From NCBI RefSeq assembly GCF_029255545.1, contig NZ_JANLJJ010000011.1, forward strand, positions 37,374 to 88,757: a DNA stretch of 51,384 nucleotides. Direction: 5' to 3'. The DNA comes from Ferrovibrio sp. Lineage in GTDB: Bacteria; Pseudomonadota; Alphaproteobacteria; Ferrovibrionales; Ferrovibrionaceae. The notes below the pieces were generated by a model. That model worked only from the letters and a program-made list of their open reading frames with translations. It did no database searches and was not told where the DNA came from. Below, piece by piece: positions 44,026-51,384 of the stretch (its first letter is position 1; each line of letters starts with the position of its first letter). The translations under genes were made by a program, and so were the position numbers.

Positions 44026-45288
44026 ATGTATGGCCTGCACCGGCGCGTCATCATGCGCCTGCTTGCTGGATTCGCCATCCTGTCGGTGCTGATCGGCGCC
44101 GTGGTTGTCTATATCGACCTTGAAGCCGTGGACGAGAAGGTCGTGGCGCTGGGCGAGACGGCGGCAGAGGATTTCCTGCGCGAGAACCATGCGGCCCTGG
44201 CCGAAGCCGAGAGCGCGCCGCAGAGCCCCGCCTTCACCCAGGCGGTGCAGCGCCTGCTCGACACCAATCACTTCGTCATCGTCGAAATCTACAACGCCCG
44301 GCAGCAGAAGCTCATCGAAAGCAGCCGCCCCGGCTATCACGATGTCGAAACCGTGCTGGATCGCAGCCCGCACCGCTTCCCCCCCAACGCCGCCTCGCAT
44401 TACACCAAGCACCTCGCGCATGGCGGCATTTACCTGCAGATGATCACGCCGATCCGCGATGCGCAGGGACACACCGTCGCGTATTTCGAAGGCATCTATG
44501 AGGTCGATGCGGCAACCATGGCCGATATCCGCTATGGCGTTCTGCATTCCCTGGCCGTTGTCGTGATCGCGGTGCTGGCCACGTCCGTCCTGCTCTATCC
44601 GGTGATCCTGTCGCTGAACCGCAGCCTGATCCTGCATGCCGAGCGCCTGCTGCGCGCCAACCTGGAAATGCTGGAAGTACTGGGCAGCGCCATCGCCAAA
44701 CGCGACAGCGACACCGATACGCATAATTACCGCGTGACCTGGTATGCCGTGCGGCTGGGCGAGACGGTTGACCTGGATCGCGATGCCATGCAGCGCCTGA
44801 TCAAGGGCGCTTTCCTGCATGATGTCGGCAAGATCGGCATCAGCGACAGCATCCTGCTCAAGCCAGGCAAGCTGACGGCGGAGGAATTCGCCACCATGCA
44901 GCAGCATGTCGCGCTTGGACTCGACATCATCGGCCAGTCGGAATGGCTGTCGGAGGCCGGCGACGTCGTGCGCTACCATCACGAGAAATACGACGGCAGC
45001 GGCTATCTCGGCGGCCTGGCCGGCGAGGCGATTCCTCTGGCAGCGCGCATTTTCGCCATCGTCGACGTTTTCGATGCGCTGACGTCGCGGCGGCCCTACA
45101 AGGAGCCGATGTCGCTTGAGCAGACCATCGGCATCCTGGACGAAGGCGCCGGCCGCCATTTCGACCCCGACCTGCTGGCGCGGTTCCGGGCCATGGCGCC
45201 AAACCTGCTGGAGGAAAGCAACAGGCTCGGGCATGACGGCATGCGCGCCGCGCTTCAGGCCCTGACGCAGCGCTATTTCTTCGCCTGA
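44026..45288 (+). CDS. Membrane HD-GYP domain protein, putative cyclic-di-GMP phosphodiesterase
   Basis: This is a 420-residue protein. It has membrane helix 1 (RLLAGFAILSVLIGAVVVYI), a periplasmic sensor region of about 140 residues, membrane helix 2 (LAVVVIAVLATSVLLYPVI) and an HD-GYP domain. The HD pair is in FLHDVGKIGISD, and later metal ligands are in VVRYHHEKYDGSGY. The signature GYP reads GYL (GSGYLGGLAGE), which could change partner (GGDEF) binding rather than catalysis. The closing segment ARIFAIVDVFDALTSRRPYK is typical. Confidence 0.92.
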   Translation: MYGLHRRVIMRLLAGFAILSVLIGAVVVYIDLEAVDEKVVALGETAAEDFLRENHAALAEAESAPQSPAFTQAVQRLLDTNHFVIVEIYNARQQKLIESSRPGYHDVETVLDRSPHRFPPNAASHYTKHLAHGGIYLQMITPIRDAQGHTVAYFEGIYEVDAATMADIRYGVLHSLAVVVIAVLATSVLLYPVILSLNRSLILHAERLLRANLEMLEVLGSAIAKRDSDTDTHNYRVTWYAVRLGETVDLDRDAMQRLIKGAFLHDVGKIGISDSILLKPGKLTAEEFATMQQHVALGLDIIGQSEWLSEAGDVVRYHHEKYDGSGYLGGLAGEAIPLAARIFAIVDVFDALTSRRPYKEPMSLEQTIGILDEGAGRHFDPDLLARFRAMAPNLLEESNRLGHDGMRAALQALTQRYFFA

Positions 45289-45308
45289 TTGATCACTGGC
45301 GCCGCGTC

Positions 45309-46505
45309 TCAGGCCGCGTTGCCCAGTTCCACGTTCACTAGGTTCACCCAGTAGGCGGCGCCGGTCAGGATGATCTGGTCGTTGAAATCGTAATGCGGCG
45401 TGTGCACGTAGTGGCAGGAGCCATCCTCGATGCTGCCGCCATTGCCGATCAGGATATAGGCGCCCGGCTTCTGCTCCAGCATGAAGGCGAAATCCTCCGC
45501 GCCGGTCAGTTTCTCCACATCGCCATCGGTGCGGTCAGGCCCCACCGTCAGCGCCGCCGCCTTCAGCGCGATGGCAGTCTGCTCGGGCGCGTTCACCAGC
45601 GGCGGATAACGCCGCAGGTAATGATGCTCGACGCTGCAGCCATGGGCGGCGGCAATGCCATGGGCGATCTCGGCCAGGCGCCGCTCCAACAGGTCGCGAT
45701 CGGCTGGCGTATAGCTGCGCGCGGTGCCGCGGATCGTCACGTCCGACGGAATCACGTTGGGCGAACCATAGGCGCCGGCCGCGATATGCCCGACGCTGAT
45801 CACGGCGGCATGCTGCGGCGAGACATTGCGGCCGATGATGCCCTGCGTGGCGGTGATGAAATTCGCGGCCGGCTGGGTCGGGTCGGTGCCCATCTGCGGC
45901 ATGGCGCCGTGGCCGCCGGTGCCACGGAACAGGGTGGTCCAGGTATCGGAGGCGGCCATCATCGGGCCGGGCCGGATGGCAAAATGGCCCGTGGGCAACC
46001 CCGGCATGTTGTGCATGCCATAAACGGCATCGCAGGGAAACTTCTCGAACAGGCCGTCCTCGATCATCACCCGCGCGCCGGCCTCGCCCTCTTCCGCCGG
46101 CTGGAAGATGAAATGCAGCGTGCCGGCGAAATCGGGATCCTGCGCCAGATGCCTGGCGGCGCCGAGCAGCATGGTGGTGTGGCCGTCATGGCCGCAGGCA
46201 TGCATCTTGCCGTCATGCACTGAGCGGTGATCGAACGTGTTCTTTTCCTGCAGGTTCAGCGCATCCATGTCGGCGCGCAGCGCAATGGCGCGCTGGCCCT
46301 GCCGTTTGCCCTTCAGCGTGCCGACCACGCCGGTTTTCCCCAGGCCGCGATGGATCGGGATACCCCATTCGGTGAGCCTGGCCGCCACGATGTCGGCCGT
46401 GCGGTTTTCCTCAAACGCCGTTTCCGGATGCTTGTGGATGTCGTGCCGGATCGCGGTCAGTTCCTCGCGATAGGCCTGCATGTCCTTGAGGATATCTTTT
46501 GTCAT
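45309..46505 (-). CDS. M20-family amidohydrolase (hippurate hydrolase / N-acyl amino acid amidohydrolase-like)
   Basis: This is a 398-residue metal-dependent amidohydrolase of the M20D group. Metal and catalytic motifs are ADMDAL, MHACGHDGHTTMLLGAA, FQPAEEGEAGARVMIEDGL and GMHNMPGLPTGH, with the last ligand His in VHTPHYDFND. The dimerisation lid domain lies between. Members deacylate hippurate, N-acetyl amino acids or indole-acetyl amino acids; the substrate is not predictable. ATG at 46505 precedes the conserved domain; a start 11 codons upstream cannot be excluded. It is transcribed in the same direction as the LysR gene. Confidence 0.92.
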   Translation of the reverse strand: MTKDILKDMQAYREELTAIRHDIHKHPETAFEENRTADIVAARLTEWGIPIHRGLGKTGVVGTLKGKRQGQRAIALRADMDALNLQEKNTFDHRSVHDGKMHACGHDGHTTMLLGAARHLAQDPDFAGTLHFIFQPAEEGEAGARVMIEDGLFEKFPCDAVYGMHNMPGLPTGHFAIRPGPMMAASDTWTTLFRGTGGHGAMPQMGTDPTQPAANFITATQGIIGRNVSPQHAAVISVGHIAAGAYGSPNVIPSDVTIRGTARSYTPADRDLLERRLAEIAHGIAAAHGCSVEHHYLRRYPPLVNAPEQTAIALKAAALTVGPDRTDGDVEKLTGAEDFAFMLEQKPGAYILIGNGGSIEDGSCHYVHTPHYDFNDQIILTGAAYWVNLVNVELGNAA

Positions 46506-46550
46506 GGGACGCTCGTTCTGTGGGGAGGCTCCCAGCACAGCACTGCCGGC

Positions 46551-47462
46551 CTAACTTGGCAAGGCCCGACGGCGCGGCCTGGCCGCCGCGCCGCTGGCCA
46601 GCAGGTTGCGCTCACGCTCGAACAGCGCCACCAGATAATCCATCACCGCGCGGATGCGCGGGGCCCGGCGCAGATCGGGATGCACCATCAGCCAGATATC
46701 CCGGTCCGCCGAGGCGGTTTCGGCGGCGACGCGCCGCAGCTGCGGATCGGTGGTGCCGATGAAATGCGGCAATACCGCCACGCCCATATCGGCGCAGGCG
46801 GCATGGTACATCGTGGTCATGTCGCTGCACTGGAACGCGATCGGCCGGCCGCGCAACTGCGCCTCCAGCCACTGCTGCTGGGCGATATGGCCCAGCGCCT
46901 CGTCATAACCGATGAAGCCGTAATCCCTCGGCCTGGTCGTGCTGAGGTAGCGCCTGCTGGCATAGAGGCCAAAACCGACCGAACCCATGCGCCGGGCGAT
47001 CAGGCCGCTTTCGCTCGGTTTGGCCAGGCGGATGGCGATATCCGCCTCGCGCCGGTTGAGATTGACCAGGCGCTGGTCGCCGGACAGCGCGATGCGGATA
47101 TCGGGATGCAGGCGACGGAACTCGACCAGCCGCGACGTCAGGAACAGGCTGGCGAACATCGGAGTGGTGTTGATCCGCACGGTTCCCTGCAGGGCCGGCC
47201 GGCCGCTGGCCTGCCGCTGCAGCGCGATTGCCTCCTGCTCCATGCGCTCAGCCGAAGTCCGCAGGGTGTCGCCCTCCTCGGTCAGCGCATAGCCGCGCGA
47301 CAACCGGTCGAACAGGCGCAGTCCCAGGTCGCGCTCCAGGGTCGCGATCCGGCGCGCCACGGTGGAATGATCAACCTTGAGCCGCCGGGCGGCGGCCGAA
47401 AGCGAACCCTCGCGGGCCAGTTCGAGAAACAGCCGGATGTCGTCCCAGTTGGCCATGACCAT
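46551..47462 (-). CDS. LysR-family transcriptional regulator
   Basis: This is a 303-residue regulator. The N-terminal winged HTH is DIRLFLELAREGSLSAAARRLKVDHSTVARRIATLERDLG, and a periplasmic-binding-like effector domain follows (about 92-295). VDHSTVARRIATLE marks the subgroup near MexT/PtxR-like alphaproteobacterial regulators. It is divergent from an MFS transporter gene, the classic LysR arrangement, and lies 45 bp upstream of the amidohydrolase gene. A start two codons in (MANWDD, 47456) is equally possible. Confidence 0.92.
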   Translation of the reverse strand: MVMANWDDIRLFLELAREGSLSAAARRLKVDHSTVARRIATLERDLGLRLFDRLSRGYALTEEGDTLRTSAERMEQEAIALQRQASGRPALQGTVRINTTPMFASLFLTSRLVEFRRLHPDIRIALSGDQRLVNLNRREADIAIRLAKPSESGLIARRMGSVGFGLYASRRYLSTTRPRDYGFIGYDEALGHIAQQQWLEAQLRGRPIAFQCSDMTTMYHAACADMGVAVLPHFIGTTDPQLRRVAAETASADRDIWLMVHPDLRRAPRIRAVMDYLVALFERERNLLASGAAARPRRRALPS

Positions 47463-47690
47463 ATCTGTGAATTTATGCGCAGGTTCTGGGTATTTTTACC
47501 ATATCCCGTTTCCCGCTGCCGAGCCTAATATTGCTCCGGTCGCCTCGACGCGATGCAAGCTCGAGGCGATGCAGGGGATTGCAGCGATACAATCGGCGGC
47601 TGGACTTACCTCCAGCCCCGCCCCATCATCGCGGCGCCCGAGATACCGCGACCGTCAAGAACCGCAACCGTCAAAAACTAAAGAGCCCCC
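47463..47690. promoter_or_regulatory. Divergent LysR-MFS intergenic region with an inverted repeat
   Basis: The 228-bp region contains a perfect 8-bp inverted repeat, CGCCTCGA (47541-47548) and TCGAGGCG (47561-47568), separated by 12 bp. The motif CGATGCA is present twice (47551 and 47567). This is the expected site for LysR-type binding, though the repeat is not the canonical T-N11-A on its own. No gene is seen. Confidence 0.45.
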
Positions 47691-48965
47691 ATGGCCACCC
47701 GCAGCCTTTCCGCCCGCACCCCCTTCCACCATGATTCGCTCAGCCAGTGGCAGAGCGTGTCGATCCTGAGCGGCGCCGCCATCATGCTGTCGCTGGCCAT
47801 GGGCATGCGCCAGAGCCTTGGCCTGTTCATGCAGCCGATCACCCGCGACATCGGCATCTCGGCCGCCGATTTCGCCTTCGCGCTGGCGGTGCAGAATATC
47901 GTCTGGGGCATCGCGCAGCCCTTCGCCGGTGCGCTGGTCGACAAATTCGGCACGCGGTTCATCGCGCTGTTCGGCGGCCTGCTCTATGCCGCCGCCCTGA
48001 TCATCACCGCCTATGCCGATGCGGCCTGGATGATCACCATCAGCTCGGGCGCCATGATCGGCGTGGCCCTGGCCTGCACCACATCGGGCATCGCCGCCAA
48101 GATCGCCGCGAAAGTGGTGCGGCCGGAACGGCGCAGCCTGGCCTTCGGGCTGGTTTCCGCGGCCGGTTCGATCGGCACCTTCTTCTGCGCCCCGCTGGCC
48201 CAGGGCGTGATCCAGGCGAGCGGCTGGCAGATGGCGATGTTTGCCTTCGTGGCTTTGGCCGCCGCCATGCTGCCGGCCGCCATGATGGGCGGCCGGGCCG
48301 ACAAGGTGCCGGTCGATGCCATGCCGGGTGCCGCCGAAACGATGCGCAGCACCCTGGCCGAGGCCCGCCGCCATGGCGGCTATATCGTGATGGCCGCCGC
48401 CTTCTTCGTCTGCGGCCTGCAGCTGGTGTTCCTCACCACCCACCTGCCGACCTTCCTGGCCGATTGCGGCGCCGACCCGATGCTCAGCGCGCAGGCGCTC
48501 GCGGTGATCGGCGCCTTCAACGTGTTCGGCAGCTGGCTGTTCGGCTGGCTCGGCGACCGCTACCACAAGCCGATGCTGCTGGGCCTGATCTACCTGCTGC
48601 GCTCGGCTGCCATCGCGCTGTATTTCACGCTGCCGGTCAGCAGCGCCTCCACGCTGGTCTTCGCCGCCATCATGGGCACGCTGTGGCTGGGCGTGATCCC
48701 GCTGGTCAACGGGCTGGTGGCGCAGATCTTCGGCATCCGCTATCTCGCCACGCTGACCGGCATCGCCTTCTTCAGCCACCAGGTCGGCAGCTTCCTCGGC
48801 GCCTGGGCCGGCGGCGTGATCTATGACGTGCTCGGCTCCTACACGCTGGCCTGGCAGCTCGCCGCCGGCATCGGCGCCGCCGCTGGCGTGATGCAGCTGT
48901 TCATGAATACCCGACCGACCGAGCGCGTGCTGGCTGCCCAGCGCGCGGCGGTGGCGGCGGAATAG
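47691..48965 (+). CDS. Major facilitator superfamily transporter
   Basis: This is a 424-residue, 12-helix MFS protein. The N-terminal half has GMRQSLGLFMQPITRDIGISAADFAFALAVQNIVWGIAQPFAGALVDKFGTR, matching the oxalate/formate-antiporter-like and monocarboxylate group, with the loop 2-3 motif G-x-L-x-D-K-F-G-T-R. The loop between helices 6 and 7 contains a hydrophilic stretch (ADKVPVDAMPGAAETMRSTL). The substrate is unknown, possibly an organic acid, and control by the divergent LysR protein is likely. Confidence 0.92.
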   Translation: MATRSLSARTPFHHDSLSQWQSVSILSGAAIMLSLAMGMRQSLGLFMQPITRDIGISAADFAFALAVQNIVWGIAQPFAGALVDKFGTRFIALFGGLLYAAALIITAYADAAWMITISSGAMIGVALACTTSGIAAKIAAKVVRPERRSLAFGLVSAAGSIGTFFCAPLAQGVIQASGWQMAMFAFVALAAAMLPAAMMGGRADKVPVDAMPGAAETMRSTLAEARRHGGYIVMAAAFFVCGLQLVFLTTHLPTFLADCGADPMLSAQALAVIGAFNVFGSWLFGWLGDRYHKPMLLGLIYLLRSAAIALYFTLPVSSASTLVFAAIMGTLWLGVIPLVNGLVAQIFGIRYLATLTGIAFFSHQVGSFLGAWAGGVIYDVLGSYTLAWQLAAGIGAAAGVMQLFMNTRPTERVLAAQRAAVAAE

Positions 48966-48968
48966 CCC

Positions 48969-50363
48969 CTAGCGGCGGCGGCGCAACAGCCGCGCGAGCG
49001 TCAGGATCGTTGTGATGGCCGCGCCTGCGGCCAGACCGATCCACAGCCCGGTCACGCCGAGATCCCGCGCCGCGCAGAGATACAGGCCCAGCGGCGCGCC
49101 AACCACCCAGTAGCCAATGAGCATGTAAAGCATGGGTGCCCGGGTGTCCTTGCGCCCGCGCAGCAGACCCGACGCCGTAAGGCCGACATAGCCAGCCACC
49201 TGGATCAGGCCGAGCAGCACCAGCAGGCCGGCCGCGGTCTGCGCCGCAGCCAGGCCCACGGCGCTGGCATCGAAGAAGGCCTGCGCCAGCGGCGCCGCAC
49301 CAAGCGCCAGCAGAAGGCACACTGCCAGGCCCAGCACGAACGCCACGGCGAGACTGCTGGCGAAAACGGCGCGACCGGCGCGCGGATCGCCCAGCGCATC
49401 GGCGCGCGCGATGCGCACCATGGAAGCCTGCAGCAGGGCCGCCGATCCGGCATAGACGATGCCGGCCATGCGCAGGGTGAGCGTATGCGCGGCCACCTCA
49501 GCGGCGCCCAGAGTGGCAGCCACCAGCGTCGCGCCGAGGAAGATGCCGGTCTCGGTGGCGGTGATGACGCCGATCGGCAGGCCGACACGCAAAACGGCCA
49601 GCAGGCCGTGCATGTCGAACGATGCCTGCCTGAACGATGCCTGCCTGGCGGCGTCGGGTGCCGCGCGGCGCGCGACGACGACCAGCGCGATGAAACTGGC
49701 CAGAGCCACCAGCAGGGAGGACAGCCCCGCGCCGGTCGGGCCGAAGGCGGGGATCGGGCCGAAGCCGAGCATCAGCACGTAATTGGCGCCCGCATTCAGC
49801 GGCAGCATGGCCAGCGTCACCTTGAGGAAAACCCTAGGCTGCTCGGCCGCCGTCAGCAGCGTGCGGTAGAGCGCGACGCCCAGCATCGGCACCAGCATTA
49901 GCGCCATGGTGCGCGTGTAGCCCTCGCCCTGCGCCAGCAAAGCCGCGTCCAGGCCAAACCATTCCAGCCAGACCGGCGCGAACCAGACCAGCGGCATTGT
50001 GCCGGCCGCCAGCAGCGCCACTAGGACCCAGCCGATGCGTTCCAGCCGCGCGCGTTCCGCCATATCCGCTCGCGCCACGGCGGCGGCATAAAACGGCGCG
50101 AGGCCGCCGAGCGTGCCGGCGCAGAGGTAGAACAGGATCGAGTAGAGGTCGCTGCCGACCGCCACCGCCGCCAGGGCATCGGCGCCGAACAATGCCGACA
50201 CCATCACGGTATCGGTCACGCTCATGCCCATGTTGACCAGCGCGATCAGCGCAATCGGCAGGGCCAGCCGCAACAGCGCCCGGCCTTCTTCAATCCGAAG
50301 CCCCCACGCCGATGCCGGGGCAGGCGCGGCAGTGGGGACGAACTCAGCATCAAGGGTGGACAT
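48969..50363 (-). CDS. MATE-family multidrug/Na+ antiporter
   Basis: This is a 464-residue, 12-helix MATE exporter. It has the N-terminal LALPIALIALVNMGMSVTDTVMVSALFGADALAAVAVG and later PTGAGLSSLLVALASF and GLPIGVITATETGIFLGATL, where the two halves of the fold begin. ATG at 50363 starts the alignable protein; the longer frame upstream is low-complexity. Residues near the middle cytoplasmic loop (AARQASFRQASF) are duplicated by a perfect 15-bp tandem repeat at 49617-49646. Confidence 0.9.
   Translation of the reverse strand: MSTLDAEFVPTAAPAPASAWGLRIEEGRALLRLALPIALIALVNMGMSVTDTVMVSALFGADALAAVAVGSDLYSILFYLCAGTLGGLAPFYAAAVARADMAERARLERIGWVLVALLAAGTMPLVWFAPVWLEWFGLDAALLAQGEGYTRTMALMLVPMLGVALYRTLLTAAEQPRVFLKVTLAMLPLNAGANYVLMLGFGPIPAFGPTGAGLSSLLVALASFIALVVVARRAAPDAARQASFRQASFDMHGLLAVLRVGLPIGVITATETGIFLGATLVAATLGAAEVAAHTLTLRMAGIVYAGSAALLQASMVRIARADALGDPRAGRAVFASSLAVAFVLGLAVCLLLALGAAPLAQAFFDASAVGLAAAQTAAGLLVLLGLIQVAGYVGLTASGLLRGRKDTRAPMLYMLIGYWVVGAPLGLYLCAARDLGVTGLWIGLAAGAAITTILTLARLLRRRR
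49617..49646. repeat. Perfect 15-bp tandem duplication in the MATE gene
   Basis: Two adjacent copies of GAACGATGCCTGCCT occur in frame and duplicate five residues (RQASF) in the loop between the two halves of the transporter. Confidence 0.85.
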
Positions 50364-50448
50364 GGACTCATTCCTGCTTTTCAGATGCGAGGACAGATTC
50401 GGCGGCCGCGGCGTGACACGCGGCCGCCGGCCTTCAGCGATCCCTGTT

Positions 50449-50682
50449 TCAGAGATCCCTGAGACGGCGTTCGGCGATCCAGAAGGGCTGCGTCGCCTCG
50501 TAATGCGCGGCGACAGGATCGATCCCCGCATCGCGCAGGGTGCGGGGATCGATCCGCGCCAGCACGCGGCGCGCCCGGATGCGCCGGTGCCGCACGCGCA
50601 AGGCCTGGGTCACACGGGTCAGCCAGCCGGTGTGACGGTCCTCGGCCCGCCGGCCGAAAGCCGCCCAGACGATGGCGTTCAT
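50449..50682 (-). CDS. DUF1127 small protein
   Basis: This is a 77-residue basic protein. The arginine-rich stretch RVRHRRIRARRVLARIDPRTLRDAGID matches the DUF1127 (YjiS-like) motif. It is followed by a C-terminal helix with ATQPFWIAERRLRDL. Short DUF1127 proteins in alphaproteobacteria have been tied to phosphate, RNA and stress regulation. The start at 50682 overlaps nothing but lies 2 bp after the methyltransferase stop, so the two are probably cotranscribed. Confidence 0.75.
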   Translation of the reverse strand: MNAIVWAAFGRRAEDRHTGWLTRVTQALRVRHRRIRARRVLARIDPRTLRDAGIDPVAAHYEATQPFWIAERRLRDL

Positions 50683-50684
50683 GT

Positions 50685-51384
50685 TCAGCGCCGCAGCTCG
50701 AGGATCAGGTTGAAGGGCGTGGCCGTGGCGCGGCGGAATTGCGCGAAGCCATTGGCCCGGGCGAGCTCTGCCAGCCGGCCTTCGCCGGCCTGCGCGCCCA
50801 GCACATGGGTGCCGTTTTCCGAAATCGCATGGGCACAGCACAGGGCGGTGGAGCCGGCATAGTACATGCGGCCGATCGGGTTGAGGTTGTCCTCCACCTT
50901 GTCGTTGGCGAAAGGCTCGACCAGCATCACCGTGCCGTCCGGCGCCAGGCTCTTGGCGGCATGGCGCAGGGCCACGTCGGGATGACCCATGTCGTGCAAC
51001 GCGTCGAAGAAGCAGATCAGGTCGAAACCCGACGAGGGGTAATCGCCGGCCTTGGCCACGGTGAAGGTGACGCGGTCGGCCACGCCGGCCTGCTTCGCAT
51101 TCTCGCGCGCCGCCTCGATCGAGCCGGCATGGGCATCGAAACCCCAGAACCGCGACTTCGGGAAGGCCTGCGCCATGATGATGGCGGAATGGCCGTGGCC
51201 GCAGCCGATATCAGCGACCTTCGCGCCCTTTTCCAGCTTGGGCACCACGCCCTCCAGCGCGGGCAGCCATTCCGGCACCAGATGCGCCTGGTAGCCATTG
51301 CGGAAGAAGGCGGCAACGCCGCAATACAAGCGATGATGGTGGTCGCCCCAGGCCACGCCCTTGCCGGTACGGAAGGCCGCGATG
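50685..51384 (-). CDS. Class I SAM-dependent methyltransferase, 5' end outside window
   Basis: The frame is open to the window edge (233 residues visible, beginning IAAFRTGKGVAWGDHHH). It contains the AdoMet motif VADIGCGHGHSAIIMAQAFP, the acidic loop FDAHAGSIEAARENA, FFDALHDMGHP and VMLVEPFANDKVEDNLNPIGR. This matches a family of bacterial methyltransferases with an N-terminal winged-helix domain, like Mycobacterium Rv2258c; that domain would lie beyond the edge. The substrate is unknown. Confidence 0.88.
   Translation of the reverse strand, partial: IAAFRTGKGVAWGDHHHRLYCGVAAFFRNGYQAHLVPEWLPALEGVVPKLEKGAKVADIGCGHGHSAIIMAQAFPKSRFWGFDAHAGSIEAARENAKQAGVADRVTFTVAKAGDYPSSGFDLICFFDALHDMGHPDVALRHAAKSLAPDGTVMLVEPFANDKVEDNLNPIGRMYYAGSTALCCAHAISENGTHVLGAQAGEGRLAELARANGFAQFRRATATPFNLILELRR

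Noticed and set aside
47655-48779. 374-codon minus-strand frame opposite the MFS transporter
   Set aside because: It is a His/Gly/Gln-rich shadow with no domain, and the MFS frame is clear.

Overview
The window is high-GC DNA (roughly two-thirds G+C by eye) from an alphaproteobacterium, most likely in or near the Rhodospirillales. The placement rests on gene content (a MucR/Ros regulator, a PhrR/PraR-type XRE regulator, a Fur/Mur protein without CxxC motifs, a PAS_5 protein, a DUF1127 protein) and on gene order. No tRNA, rRNA, CRISPR array, transposase or phage gene was seen. Genus cannot be fixed from the sequence alone.

Region 1 (about 1-28.3 kb) is a long, mostly minus-strand housekeeping block. 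Read in its direction of transcription it runs sppA, ihfB, lapA, then an ornithine-cyclodeaminase-like gene and a sarcosine-oxidase-like gene (with a plus-strand VanX-like dipeptidase), a fused tsaB-rimI, mucR, fur, plsC, miaB, phoH, ybeY, corC, lnt, an XRE regulator, metK, trmB, a CbtA-like membrane protein, rimP, nusA, ylxR, infB, rbfA, truB, rpsO and pnp. It covers translation initiation, ribosome maturation, tRNA modification, RNA decay, membrane biogenesis and metal regulation. Oddities are the TsaB-RimI fusion, a histone-H1-like tail on YbeY, an eight-unit 10-bp tandem repeat between miaB and plsC, hairpins in the rimP leader and a CbtA-like gene inside the operon. An orphan periplasmic binding protein and a truncated secreted protein lie at the left edge.

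Region 2 (28.3-34.4 kb) holds envelope and regulatory genes: a secreted propeller-like protein, a small anchored protein and a sterol-desaturase-family hydroxylase in a row; a PAS_5 protein; an ECF sigma factor resembling the RpoE/ChrR class but without a ChrR partner; an IalB-like protein; rlmN; and a CigR/RcnB-like protein.

Region 3 (34.4-42.6 kb) is the most striking part: a cyanate/nitrate-type nitrogen-scavenging locus. A minus-strand operon encodes an NrtA/CynA-like binding protein, permease, ATPase and cyanase (CynS), and ends at a strong terminator. It starts at a perfect -24/-12 sigma-54 promoter. Divergent from it is a double-PAS sigma-54 activator. Between them sit three copies of the 14-bp palindrome TACGATTATTCGTA, at the distance expected for enhancer sites. 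Just beyond the terminator is a chemoreceptor with a NIT (nitrate/nitrite-sensing) domain, which has its own near-consensus -24/-12 site. I infer one regulon joining uptake, detoxification and chemotaxis.

Region 4 (42.6-51.4 kb) is accessory: an orphan AbrB-like protein, a MipA outer-membrane protein, an HD-GYP protein with a GYP-to-GYL change, an M20 amidohydrolase, a LysR regulator divergent from an MFS transporter, a MATE exporter, a DUF1127 protein and a methyltransferase truncated by the window edge.
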